Shown here in pieces: positions 10,367 through 20,716 of a stretch of 54,307 bases of DNA. Location: positions 16,769-71,075 of the forward strand of contig CAUDNR010004061.1 of NCBI GenBank assembly GCA_958430865.1. Direction: 5' to 3'. The position numbers were made by a program, and so were the translations under genes. The stretch is from Entrophospora sp. SA101. Taxonomy: Eukaryota > Glomeromycota > Glomeromycetes > Entrophosporales > Entrophosporaceae. The notes under the pieces were generated by a model that was not told the DNA's origin, ran no database searches, and saw only the letters and a program-made list of their open reading frames with translations. Position 1 is the first letter of the stretch. Every line of letters starts with the position of its first letter.

Positions 10367-10621
10367 ATGTTTTTAATATGTAATTTTCTGGAATTTATAA
10401 TATTCACCTTTGATGTTTGGGAATCAAGTGATCCATTTGTAAAAAAAACATTTCATTTCAATGGTCGTGATTTAGCTTTCTCTAACTAAGATATAGATAC
10501 TGTCATTGGTATATTCGAGCAACGTTGGCAAATTACGTGGTCCATTTTCCAACATCGTATTCGAGACCCAAATTACCATGATTTTTTGAAGAATGATCCG
10601 TGCCGTTATTATGTATCTTGA
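10367..10621 (+). pseudogene. Unidentified coding relic, one in-frame stop (copy A)
   Basis: From an ATG at 10367 a frame of 84 codons is interrupted by a single TAA near 10487 and ends at TGA 10619-10621. The second half reads like a real protein (IGIFEQRWQITWSIFQHRI, then DPNYHDFL). I do not recognise the family; decayed mobile-element coding DNA is a guess. Confidence 0.3.
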
Positions 10622-11049
10622 TAATTCAATCTTTTTCGCAAGAAATTATTATAAAATAAAACACAAGATAAATAAAATAGCGTAGGTAATGTGTAGTGCG
10701 GTCTATAAATGAAATTCACGGTAATTGTGAATGTTTCTTTAATAAATAGAAATAGTAAATGAAAATTAACAGTAAATCGAGGAAAACAGCATTCTTTTCT
10801 ATTATTATTGAAATATAATATATTAATTGATAAAAGTCTTTTTAGACCAAAATAATAAAAAATACTATATACACTTTCGAACAACAACTACTAGAGGAAG
10901 ACATTGGAAGGTTACAATAACTTGCTTTAACACTATTGGTTAGTATAAGATATATGTGATACCCAGGAAATATATTAACACTTTATCAAGATTACTGAGT
11001 TGCAGTAGCAAGGACTCACCACTTCAGAATAGCATTAAACGAAGTAACT

Positions 11050-12210
11050 TAAGGTTCTCCGGAACCCATAACTGAAGAAGACAACAATAGCAACTCAAGT
11101 GATAATCTAGGACCTAGTGAAATTTTGGAAGGATCAGAAAGTGACTCGGATGAAGAATCAACTCTAGGAATAGAAAATTTATATAAACCAAACAAATTAA
11201 TCAACCGAATTATCAACAACCAAACCTAATGGATGCACAAGGTTTACAACAATTGGCAGCTGCAATAACCAAAGCGGTAAATGCAATACATCCACCACCA
11301 GCTGTACCACCAGAATTAAACAATGTTAAATATCCTGGATACTATGGAGGAGACCGAGACCCAATTACTTTGGCTAGAAGAAATGGAACAAGCTTTTGTG
11401 GTAAATAGAGTAGCCAATGATCGAAAGGTAGCTGTGGTAGTATCCAGACTAAAGGCAGAAGCTGCTACATGGTGGAGTAAGTATAGACCGGTGGGATGAT
11501 CACACCAATAATAACACTATAGCATCAAGCTTTGTTCCAAAGTTTCAAAGGAAACATAGAATTAGAGCAATGGAAGAAGGGTGACAGCATAATTAGAAAA
11601 ACGTAAACAATTACCTGGAGAAACAGTGAATGTTTTCGCAGCATACATATATGAATTGTTCAGGAGAATTGAACATGGGAAATAACTGCCCAGATAGAAT
11701 CAAAGCGAGAATGTTCACGGAAAGGTTACGATTAGAATTGTCCATGGAAGTAAGTCCATTCTTACCTCATACTATCCAAGATGCAATCGAAAGAGCTAAG
11801 GCTTACGAGATGACATATTCTAGAGGAAGAACCTTGTCGGCATATTCAGCAGGACAATTCATGCCTAATATTCCAGGAATGAATCAAGTGATAAACCAAC
11901 CACTACAAGGGTTAATTGATCAACTGGTTAACCTAATGAAAGTAAATAATAATAATGTTCAGCAAAGACCAAGGATCAAAAACGTAAACAACAAGGACAC
12001 ATAAAACCGAATTGTCAAGAAACAACAATAATGACGATAATCGGAACAATAATACTCTGCAACAATCAATGTTGGCGGATATGGTTGTAGGAAATACAGT
12101 GAAGTTAATGTTACCTGTAGAAACAAAGAAACAAAAGACTACCGAGAAAGGAATAGGATCCAAAATTTTGTATCCCAAAATATTGCACAAATCGGTGAAT
12201 ATGGATCACC
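11050..12210 (+). pseudogene. Ty3/gypsy-type gag relic (copy A)
   Basis: An acidic leader (SPEPITEEDNNSNSSD...) ends at a stop near 11228. It is followed by an ATG at 11229 and a Pro-rich stretch leading to VKYPGYYGGDRDPI, then after one extra T a shifted frame reading WLEEMEQAFVVNRVANDRK and LKAEAATWWSKY. That is the usual start of a retrotransposon gag capsid domain. Further fragments (LPGETVNVFAAYIYELFRRI, then the frame 11630-12004 with FTERLRLELSMEV and IQDAIERAKAYE) continue the capsid in other frames. No protease, reverse transcriptase, integrase or LTRs are recognised. Several shifts and stops make it non-functional. Confidence 0.7.
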
Positions 12211-12265
12211 AAAATTAAAATTCTCGTGTAACAAACTAATCAAAAGATTCCCTTTTCACAATAAA

Positions 12266-12721
12266 ATGTCAACAGAAGAACGACCTAGAAGAATAGTTAG
12301 ATATGGCAGCGTATGGAAATCTATTATAAATTGGCCTATCAATTACGGATCATATTTGTTACTAAAAGTTGAACATAAAATAAAACAAAATAATAGGTAA
12401 AGGAATCAAAAACAAATGCTCAAGGGTTTTTTATTCGCCATCAATAAACTTTCACTAATATATCTATATTATGTACGTATATCTACCTACATGTGTATAA
12501 ATCAATTGTCATATTGAATAATATTTATTAGTTTTATAGTGGGAGTTATTTTGAATGTATTTACCATTTTCTTGAAATTTTTATATCACTTTGATGATCC
12601 AAACTATGATCCTTTAATCAGTACCAGATCTTATCTACGTGTTTGGGTATGTTAAATCATATTTTTTAATGTTTGTGAGATTTGAGTAATTAGTAAAGAA
12701 ATTTATTGAATTATTATTCTT

Positions 12722-12768
<47 letters not shown>

Positions 12769-13630
12769 TGTCATTGTCATTTTAGTTAAAGTTTATGGAA
12801 TGGTTATTATTCTTTCTAAGTATAACAAATTGTCTATATGTGTTTACAAGAACAAAAAAAGATCAGTTGTTTAGTCATGACCTAAATGTATGCAATTTTA
12901 AATTTATGGTAAATTTTCATCCAAGAAAAACATATTTATAATATATGTTTCCTTCTTTAAAGAAAATTCCTAAAAGTGTAAATGTTTGGATTGAAGATAA
13001 TGATTTAGAACAACCAGAATGGTCAAAGGAATTTCCCGGAAGTGTTTTGTAAGTCCCTTTTCCCACTTCACTTAATTATTGCCAATAGAAATTTTAACTG
13101 ATGATAATGATATTTTGTCATCTAGTTATCTTTTATTTTGCGAAATATTTGAAAGTAGAAAAAGTAATGTTTCTTCACCAGTTTGGATTCTTAGAAAGTG
13201 GGATCCACATATTTACTTTCTTGATTTATTCTGGTAAGATTAAGATTTCAATCAATCAATCAATGATTTTTTAAATTATAGATTTATATACATACATATA
13301 TACAATAGTTATTATTCTCCACCTCAAGTTTTTATTTTAAATTTTTGTGACCAAAATAATTGGAGATCTAATTTGTTATTATCCTTATTCATTGGATTTC
13401 AGGTCAGTGATATATAATGTAATATAATGTTAATTTTATTTATAAAAAATCTAATCCCACCTTTCCCTCCTCATCAACAGTTAACAATGGCTGTAAAGAT
13501 CCTTTTAGGATACAAACAAGACAAAGAATTGATATTTTTTCAAGTGTATAATGAGTATAACCATAAATTTGTATATAATCATTTATTTATACCTACAAGA
13601 CAAGTTGCTACTCAAACCGGAGAATTCTAA
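12266..13630 (+). CDS. NUR1: Nuclear rim protein 1 / DUF2418 family (copy A)
   Basis: This family (yeast Nur1, fission yeast Mug154) sits in the inner nuclear membrane and helps tether rDNA and heterochromatin to the periphery. Exons: 12266-12396, 12532-12646, 12786-12887, 12963-13048, 13126-13233, 13309-13402, 13481-13630; all are GT-AG with frame kept, giving 261 aa. The N-terminus has RPRRIVRYGSVWKSIINWP, then a first hydrophobic stretch (VGVILNVFTIFLKFLY) and DPLISTRSYLRVW. A second hydrophobic stretch (MEWLLFFLSITNCLYVF) follows, then WDPHIYFLDLFCYYSPPQVF, and the C-terminal NEYNHKFVY..TRQVATQT. The order and the final block match the family from memory; no search was run. Intron 2 carries a TCA microsatellite just upstream of its acceptor. 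Confidence 0.78.
12723..12767 (+). repeat. (TCA)15 microsatellite in NUR1 intron 2 (copy A)
   Basis: Fifteen perfect TCA units lie 18 bases before the intron 2/exon 3 border. The copy-B partner at 40569-40613 also has exactly 15 units. Confidence 0.92.
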
Positions 13631-14250
13631 GTTATAATATGCCCAAATAAACATCATACTAATACTACTAATTTGTCAAAAAAAGGACTTGCTATTTTAC
13701 GAAATTGATCGCGTTGTATAAACCACTTTATGTATTATATTCCAAAAATATTTTTGCCCCTTTATAATAAATTCTTATTTATTTAAAATAATGTTTCTAA
13801 AAAGTAGGTTTTGAGTGAAAGGGTATAGTTTTGAGTGTTGATGGTATCACGGTAGTAAGTAGCATTATAACTTTCCCATAAAACAAGAAATACACGTATT
13901 TAGAAATAAAAAGGTAATTTATTATTATTACTATTCTTTTTTAAACCTTTCTAGTATATTGCATATTTCATTTGCCTTTTAAACTTGTAGTTAGAAGATC
14001 ACAGAGATTTTTTTATTTATTAATATGTGAAATTTATTGATTACTGTAATAGGTTGAATTGAGAATGTCATCAAAAAATCTACGTATTTACAATATGAGT
14101 GGATGTTTATAAATAAAATCGCAGAACTCTTTATTAACAAAAACTCTGATCAATCATAGCTCAAGTCTTGTAGAATAAAACTGCAGCGAGTTTTTGCTCT
14201 AGCACATTTTTGTTATTGAGCCTATTTATTTTAATATAGAACTTCCTGTA
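13631..14250. other. Intergenic DNA between NUR1 and the inverted-repeat MITE
   Basis: AT-rich 3' flank of NUR1. No open frame with protein-like character is seen. Confidence 0.55.
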
Positions 14251-14601
14251 TTAAAGACACTTGCCGTAAATGATTGGGCTAGTAGCTACCATTTCCGTAA
14301 ATAGCTGTTGATAGCTATCATTTTCCGTAAATAATCACGGCTGTCGCAAATAACTACAACTGCTGCTAAATAGTTCAAATCATATTAGTCGCGAGAAAAT
14401 TTTCTTGATGAATTCAATTGGTCGGTCGTTCATTTACAGTGATAAAAAATAAAATTTACAATTATTTGCAGCGCTCATAACTATTTGCGACTGCCTTATC
14501 TATTTGCGAGCAGTCGTAGTTGTTTGCAGCAGCCGTAAATATTTTTTATAATGGTAACTACCACATCGCCGCAAATAACCAATTACGGCAGGCGTCTTTA
14601 A
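14251..14601. mobile_element. Inverted-repeat MITE with TA duplication (copy A)
   Basis: The 351-bp element starts TTAAAGACACTTGCCGTAA and ends with the inverted form TTACGGCAGGCGTCTTTAA, flanked by TA. The two arms stay partly complementary well inward: TAGCTACCATTT on the left faces ATGGTAACTACC on the right, and GGCTGTCGCAAATAACTAC faces GTAGTTGTTTGCAGCAGCC. It could fold into one long imperfect hairpin. No coding capacity. Confidence 0.82.
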
Positions 14602-16793
14602 TATAAATAGTGATGATGTTCGCCAAACCAACAATTCGTTTTTGTTGTTGATGATGATGTTGATATCGCCAGGAAATTTGTTCTGGCGCGAATTTACATA
14701 ATTATTGCACTACTTATGTAAGTTTACATCAGGCCCCATATACAAGCGTAATATTATTGTTAAATTTCCGATGATATATATGGTTACAACCAAAATAATA
14801 TTACAAGAGCTATTTGAATATTTCATCCTTCTCTATTGGCTTTTCAAAAAAACGAGTTAAACTATATAAACTCACTACTATTATTATGTTCGGTGGGATC
14901 TCAAGTTTAACGATGTCAGCCAATTACAAACGCTCAACTTACTGAAATTTACGACTTTCTCAAGGCTAAACTTATAGAAGTGTGTAAAGATAGTAACACC
15001 ATAATTATCGAAATGATGGGACAGCGCCAACCAACCAAAGCATAAACAATGCTTTGGCGAAATCTGGAGCCTTAAAAGTACACCTGTTTTCCGTCAACAG
15101 ACACAATTAAAACCTAATCATAACTTTTTCCTTTATATAGTTATTTGATGATTCATTAATTTTACTATTTATATATTTATTCTTACTTTTTGATCCATGT
15201 ATTTTAAAATATATAATAATAAAGTAATTATGTAATGTAATTTTCTTTCTATACCACTCTGTCCTAAACTATTTGAAGCGTTTATCTGACTTGTTCCAAC
15301 TTTTTTGTTCCCACGCACAACTCAATCTTACTGGCTGTGAGCCCATCGCTGATTTAGCTGTCCAAATCTTCAATACCTCTATTTTGGCTTTGATCCCGTT
15401 ACAGATTTAGCAGTCAAGAAATTTGCACGCTCATAAATACATTTCTACCTCGGTTTAGAACTTTGACCCAAATATTGATAAAGAATATTTTGAAGAATGT
15501 GAAGGTTTCGATAGTGAATGGTCCGACTTTTAGAGTTGGTTAGCAACGTGCAATGCCAACCGAGTTCCAATATCAGATTTTTTTTCGAAATATACCAAGA
15601 TTGTAAATGATAGCAGAGAATTTGACACCAAAGAAGTTTTCAAGTATTATAGAGATTCCTTCATCCTCTGTAAATTATGCATTCTTTTTTTCAAGATATC
15701 GCAAGTCCTCGATCGCTTTGGTCCGCTCCTCACAACTTTTATCATAGATTCTACGGTTCATGCCAGACATCGATCGTTAGTGTATGATACATGTAAGCTT
15801 TATCTAAATGGACGTGGTGATTGAATAATGAGTAATTGGAGATGTGTAACAATCTAGGATAAAATTGTTAAAGAATATTCGAACAAACCGCTTGGAATGG
15901 TAATTGTGATTACAGCGATTTTCTCATATGAAGGAAGATATTAATATTGATTGCAGAATTTGTAAATTCGTTGATATTAACATAGGAGAAAGTTTCTTTG
16001 TTAACGATAAATTTATCAATTATTTATTAACAGCAACTATTAGAATTAGTAAAGGTTTGCTGGCGTGATGAAACGTTGGAATTTCAAAAGTATGTCGACT
16101 TCAACAAGAGATCTTGTCTCGTCGTTCAGCTGGTTCTGCTGGTTAACATCACGTAAAATATTACTTTAATATTTAATTAAAAAATAAATCAATCAAAATA
16201 TATTAAAGAGTTTTCAAAAGTAAAAAAATGATTGTAAATTTGTAACAGTAACAAATCTTAAAATCGATAATTATCTAGATATCGTATATGTGAAGAAGTG
16301 GAACAGATGATAGTTTTATCTCAACTATTATAAAGAATTGTGATGATTTATTAAATACTACTACTAAAAAGTTGTTGGCAAAATCTGGTGCTGATCCTTT
16401 TATAATTAATAACTATATTTTTGAATATTTTTATTTCTTTAAGAATTCAAATGTGATTAAAGACAAAATAAAAATAAATAACGAATAGATGTATGTGTAG
16501 ATAGATGCTTAGTAATAATAGAATGTAAGAAGTATATAAAAATGATGATGATAAACACGGTTTTTAAATTTTAAAATCTAATTTCTATATCCTTTCTATA
16601 ATATATATGAGATAATAGCATCAGTGCTAATTTATTTTAAAAGAAAAAATTGCTCAAAAATTTTTTTACTAATAGAAACCATCATTATTATTATGAAAGA
16701 GAGTTTGAGTTCTGTGGCCGTGATCGATCTAATAATTTTTCATTTTGAAACAAACAATTTGTCAATCCACAGATATCATTAATGTTATTGAAA
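14602..16793. other. Intergenic DNA with decayed coding fragments
   Basis: Short hairpins are visible, for example CGCCAG/CTGGCG at about 14669-14694. At about 15280-15830 a run of protein-like fragments is broken by stops (for example CEGFDSEWSDF, then EFDTKEVFKYYRDSFILCK). I cannot assign the family. Another short fragment near 14935-15045 (LTEIYDFLKAKLIEVCKDS) is similar in character. No intact gene. Confidence 0.45.
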
Positions 16794-16858
16794 TCAAAAC
16801 GAACTTAATATGATACTTCTTTTTAAAAATATTAAATTAATAATAGTAATACACCTAC

Positions 16859-17592
16859 TTTTGTAATTTGGCTGCCGTTCATATGCATTTGGACTATTAC
16901 TTCGACGATTTTGATGATGATGATGGTGGTGATGATGGCGATGATGACTATGATTATGATTATGATTATTACTGCTATTATTACCATTTTCACCACTATT
17001 ATTATTATCATCATCATCGCTACAATTACTGTCACTAGATTCATCCGATGATGATTCATCAAATGCGCGTGGTCTATGATAAATACAACAAACTACATGA
17101 AGTAACAATGAATTAACGTTTATGTAGTGAAATATGTATGTGTATATAATGGATTTTTCCATAATAAAAACATAAATCAAATACCTTTAGATTTTTTTCT
17201 TCCTAATCCTTCATTATCAATTACATCTTCATCCCATTTTACTTTTCTGTCAGTTGAGCCACCACCACGAAGTTTTAAAGTTCCTACTGGATTTGAAGTA
17301 TCACCATTTATTTCTTCTCTTCCTCCAATGCCATTGCTATTACCTGCTTCTATTTCTTCCAACTCTTCAGTATTAAGTGTCATTGTTCTTGATGCATGGG
17401 TTTCAGGTCGACCTAATTTTATTTTATATTTTTGTATCATTATTATTATTTATATAGATAGTATAGGCAGTTATGAGAATAAAAATAATGCTAGTAAAAA
17501 GTTGCATTATTTGAGATACATGCTGTTATAGATTACGTACTAGAAGGTATTGCAGTACGTGTACGATAACTTAATGAATCACCGGCTGCCAT
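16859..17592 (-). CDS. YPI1: Type 1 protein phosphatase inhibitor, YPI1/PPP1R11 family (copy A)
   Basis: The product is a small inhibitor and regulator of PP1 (Glc7) in the nucleus and cytoplasm. Exons in gene order: 17592-17541 (ATG at 17592), 17412-17185, and 17092 to about 16859; borders are GT-AG and the frame is kept. The core motifs follow in order: LKLRGGG, KVKWDEDVIDNE (residues 74-85), GRKKSK, then VCCIYHRPRAF across the exon 2/3 join (the CC-I-x-H block is at residues 95-99). A Ser/Asp-rich stretch and a His-rich tail with an eight-His run end in PNAYERQPNYK. The final few residues are unclear: a donor-like GTAGGT follows at 16858, but I could not place a last exon; reading through instead gives a stop at 16794. 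The start codon lies only about 70 bases from the end of the truncated Fanzor. Confidence 0.88.
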
Positions 17593-17663
17593 GTTGATTT
17601 TTTTCTAATATTATATAATTAATTAAAATTTTGATAAATAAATGGATTGTCAATAAAACATTT

Positions 17664-18475
17664 TTAATAAGGATCGGCGGCAGACCCTTGAATAGGACCC
17701 CGGAGCATGCACCAACAGAGCTTATACCTTTCTTTACGTTTATTTGTTTTGCCATTAATAGAATCCCTTTCACCTTGGATTCTATCATAATGCAAACACA
17801 AGCGATGTATTCTACTAATATCCCCTTTTCCCCATTCTATAACCTCACCGCTTGGGTTATAGCCAGTCATGAAGGTTCTCACTCCTGGATCAAGAGAAAT
17901 GATGCCGGCGCCTTTATTCTCTTCAGCCACCGAAAATTTAGGACCTTGGTTATCAGCCTTAATTTCAAGTAGTTTGGGGATACACAAGTAGAATTCACCA
18001 AGACGATTCATAGTGAGACGAAGTTTGTAATTTATTTCGGATATTTTTTCGCTTGTTTTAATACCCCCAAGAACCACGATTTCTTCTCCAGTCCCTTGAT
18101 GCATTGCGATTTATCTTTTTTAGATCTGAATTTCAATTTAAAGTTTTTTCTTTTTAAAGCGACATTAGACTTATAATTTTTTAAAAGGTCCATCATTGCT
18201 GCATCCCTAATGTCATGAGGTGTGTCAAGAACCCACTTAAGACTAATATCTTTAAATTTTTCAGATTTATTATTGATATAATTTTCACGTAAATACTTTT
18301 TGTTTTTGTTTTTTATTTCACTATTAATTGCAGCTAGGCATTGGATGTACATCCAGCGCGCAGTATCAATCCATTTTAATAGTTTGTTTTTTTCCTTCGA
18401 ATTAGGGTAAGGCCTAATTTTATGAATTTTTCCTGCTGGAGATTTTTTAGGAGGCTGAAGATAAAGTAATAGCAT
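17664..18475 (-). pseudogene. Fanzor (eukaryotic TnpB-like RuvC nuclease), frameshifted and truncated (copy A)
   Basis: Fanzors are RNA-guided nucleases related to the TnpB/OrfB proteins of IS605/IS607 elements. The 5' frame (18475-18032) has the TnpB-type N-terminus (KIRPYPNSKEKNKLLKWIDT, ARWMYIQCLAAI) and DAAMMDLLKNYKSN. The frame breaks near 18070-18105. The second frame continues with NRLGEFYLCIP and GIISLDPGVRTFMTGYNPSG, carrying the RuvC-I aspartate, then WGKGDISRIHRLCLHYDRI. It stops at ADPY, so RuvC-II, the zinc-finger region and RuvC-III are all absent; families of this type usually exceed 400 residues. The break and many substitutions lie in 17846-18161, the only strongly diverged patch between the two genomic copies. 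No guide-RNA or element ends could be defined. Confidence 0.85.
17846..18161. other. Divergent patch inside Fanzor, copy A side
   Basis: About 18 substitutions and two or more indels separate this stretch from 45692-46005, whereas flanking DNA on both sides is the same in both copies. The first difference is at 17846 and the last at 18161. A gene-conversion tract is inferred. Confidence 0.8.
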
Positions 18476-18640
18476 CGAAAGAAGATGGTGAAGTTAAATT
18501 CTCTTTAGAAGAAATTCACAAAAAATGATTTTATAGAATTTAATATTCATGTCAAGAATTTTATGTAGATTGAATTCAGCAAAAAAAAAAAGAAATTAGA
18601 AGAACCAAGTTTACAACCTATTATTTATGAAAGTAAGTTA
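18452..18640 (+). pseudogene. Unidentified coding relic abutting the Fanzor 5' end (copy A)
   Basis: On the plus strand the fragments SKEDGEVKFSLEEIHK and, one frame over, NDFIEFNIHVKNFM and KLEEPSLQPIIYES look like broken protein-coding DNA. The family is not recognised. It overlaps the first codons of the Fanzor frame on the other strand, so it may be the host sequence into which that element inserted. Confidence 0.3.
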
Positions 18641-20716
18641 TAGATATTATAGGAAAAAAATGTACAACTATATCATAAAAGAATTATTTGTTTCAATTCA
18701 TCTAGGAGAGGATGTAATTATTATTTATTTCAATTCATAATAATGACCAATATGTAAATTTTGAATTAATTGACCAGAAGATGAAAATTATCTCAAGATT
18801 GCAAGCACTGATGGTACTACCACATACTATTAAAAAGTATGTATAATTATATTAATTATTTTTTTTTCTTTTTCCAAAGGACAAAAGTATATTTGGGGCA
18901 TGCTGCAACAAAACCAGACAAAGTGAAATGTTGAAAATTGCTCAACACCACAACTGTAATGTGATTGCTTCTTACCTGTGATTTGTTTTCATCTCATTTT
19001 TTGGATCATTCAATATTCTTCATGTAAGATAATTAATCTAAAATGTTGTATTAAATTTTATTTATCAGGGTCTTTAACTTATTAGAGATTCTTATAGCCA
19101 GTGTCCTGCTTTTTTGTAGATAAGTTTTTCTTTTCTAAGGTATGAGATGCATTTGCAATTTTGAATGCCTCCACTAGGTTCGTATCTCATATTGAATCAC
19201 TGGATTAAGATATCACAGCTCCCTTTGATGAATATCCTTTTCTTTTAACTTACTCTTTGATAAATGTAACAATATTTTTGTCTTGCGTGAAACGATGCGT
19301 AAAAATATCCGTGTAACATTCAATTAATATTAACGTTAAATTATTTCACGTCGCCTTTAATATCTTATATTTATTATTATTAATTATGTCCTATAATCAT
19401 CCAGATAGATTGATAAGAATATTAAGAGTATTATTATTTATATTATATTTATATTATTATCAATGTATGTAATTCGTATATAAGGACATCAATCTAAATT
19501 AATAAAGACAACTTTTGTAATTTTACAATAATTAATTATAATAATATTGTTGTAGGATTTTACAGTGTAATATTTTATCACTGCAGAAAATAATCGTTCC
19601 TGATAGATCATACATTCGTACATTCATATGTACATACATACATATGTTGATGATTTTTCAAATATAGGAATACAAGCCATTGCAACAGATAAGGCACATA
19701 ATGAAAATAAAGATTCTCTTGCAAAAGTAAGGATTGGAAGATGTGCCGACATGAAAGGGACTCTTGCAAAGACTGCAAATAAGTTTATCAATGGTGAGGC
19801 TTGAGACCCCTTGGAATTCAAGCTTGTCAAAAAAAAAACAATTTACTGATAAGTTAATGAGCATTTAAATCATTGGCAAATGGGTGTAATTAATTGTTTA
19901 TGGCTGGTTAGTTTATTGTATATGCAGAAACATGGAAAAGTATAGTATATGGATCTATACTAATAGATTATATTCCAATCATCAGGCTTAAAACTAAATT
20001 TTTATACCATGAACTGGCTAAGAGATGGCATATATAGGTTTGGAAAACTTGACAAATGTGCACTACCAGCAGAGGAGGATGATTGTAACATGTTTGAAGA
20101 TGCATATTGAATCAGTTATTAGAAAGTATTATTTCATGTTTGGAAGAACTTTACAATAAGAATAAAATTATTAAAGGATACATTTCAAAATTAGAAAATC
20201 AAAAAAAAAGAAATATCAAGCTTAAAAAGTTTATATAGTGGCAAAGTGGGAAAATTAAAAGGCAGGTTTGGTTAAATAGAAGGAGACATGTGATTTATTT
20301 ATTGATAGAACAAGTAGATATGTAGAAATCATAAAAGAATTAGCAATGAAGATTGGATATTTGAAAATTTCCATAAAAAGATAACATGAATTAAATTATC
20401 AAATGTAAAGTATGTTTTTTGAGGAATCTATAACACATTCTTTTTCACTGTGTAAATCACCTTGTTATGTGTGAAAATTGTTCTAGTGTGTTGAGTTCAG
20501 GTGGAGAGTACTTTCAGGATCTCTTAAATTTTTAAAATTTATTTTATTTTATATTTTAATATTTTCATAAAATACTTACTGATTTAAAATAATGGTAGCA
20601 ATAGTGTAAGTAGGTAGTAGTATCAAAATGTATATAATTAATAAAAATATTTGAAATTGTAAGAATTGAGAAATGTCAATTAATATACATATATTATTAA
20701 AGTATTAAATTCCCGA
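18641..20716. other. Intergenic DNA with repeat and coding debris
   Basis: It contains the dispersed repeat at 18893-18930. A plus-strand fragment at about 19668-19804 is open and protein-like (IQAIATDKAHNENKDSL, then RIGRCADMKGTLAKTANKF). A lysine-rich fragment lies at about 20105-20240 (LEELYNKNKIIKGYISKLEN). Neither is assignable and no intact gene is seen. Confidence 0.45.
18893..18930 (+). repeat. Dispersed repeat, GGCATGCTGCAACAAAACC family (copy A)
   Basis: The core GGCATGCTGCAACAAAACC followed by AGACAAAGTGAA matches the other members and then diverges. Confidence 0.7.

Noticed and set aside
12723..12767. Possible CRISPR-like or minisatellite array
   Set aside because: It is a simple TCA microsatellite within an intron, without spacers.
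16832..17062. Ile/Val-rich 76-codon ORF
   Set aside because: It is a frame-shifted reading of the His/Asn-rich YPI1 exon 3; the CCIYH motif lies in the other frame.
17631..17972. Plus-strand 113-codon ORF
   Set aside because: It lies antisense to the Fanzor RuvC-I region and shows no motif of its own.
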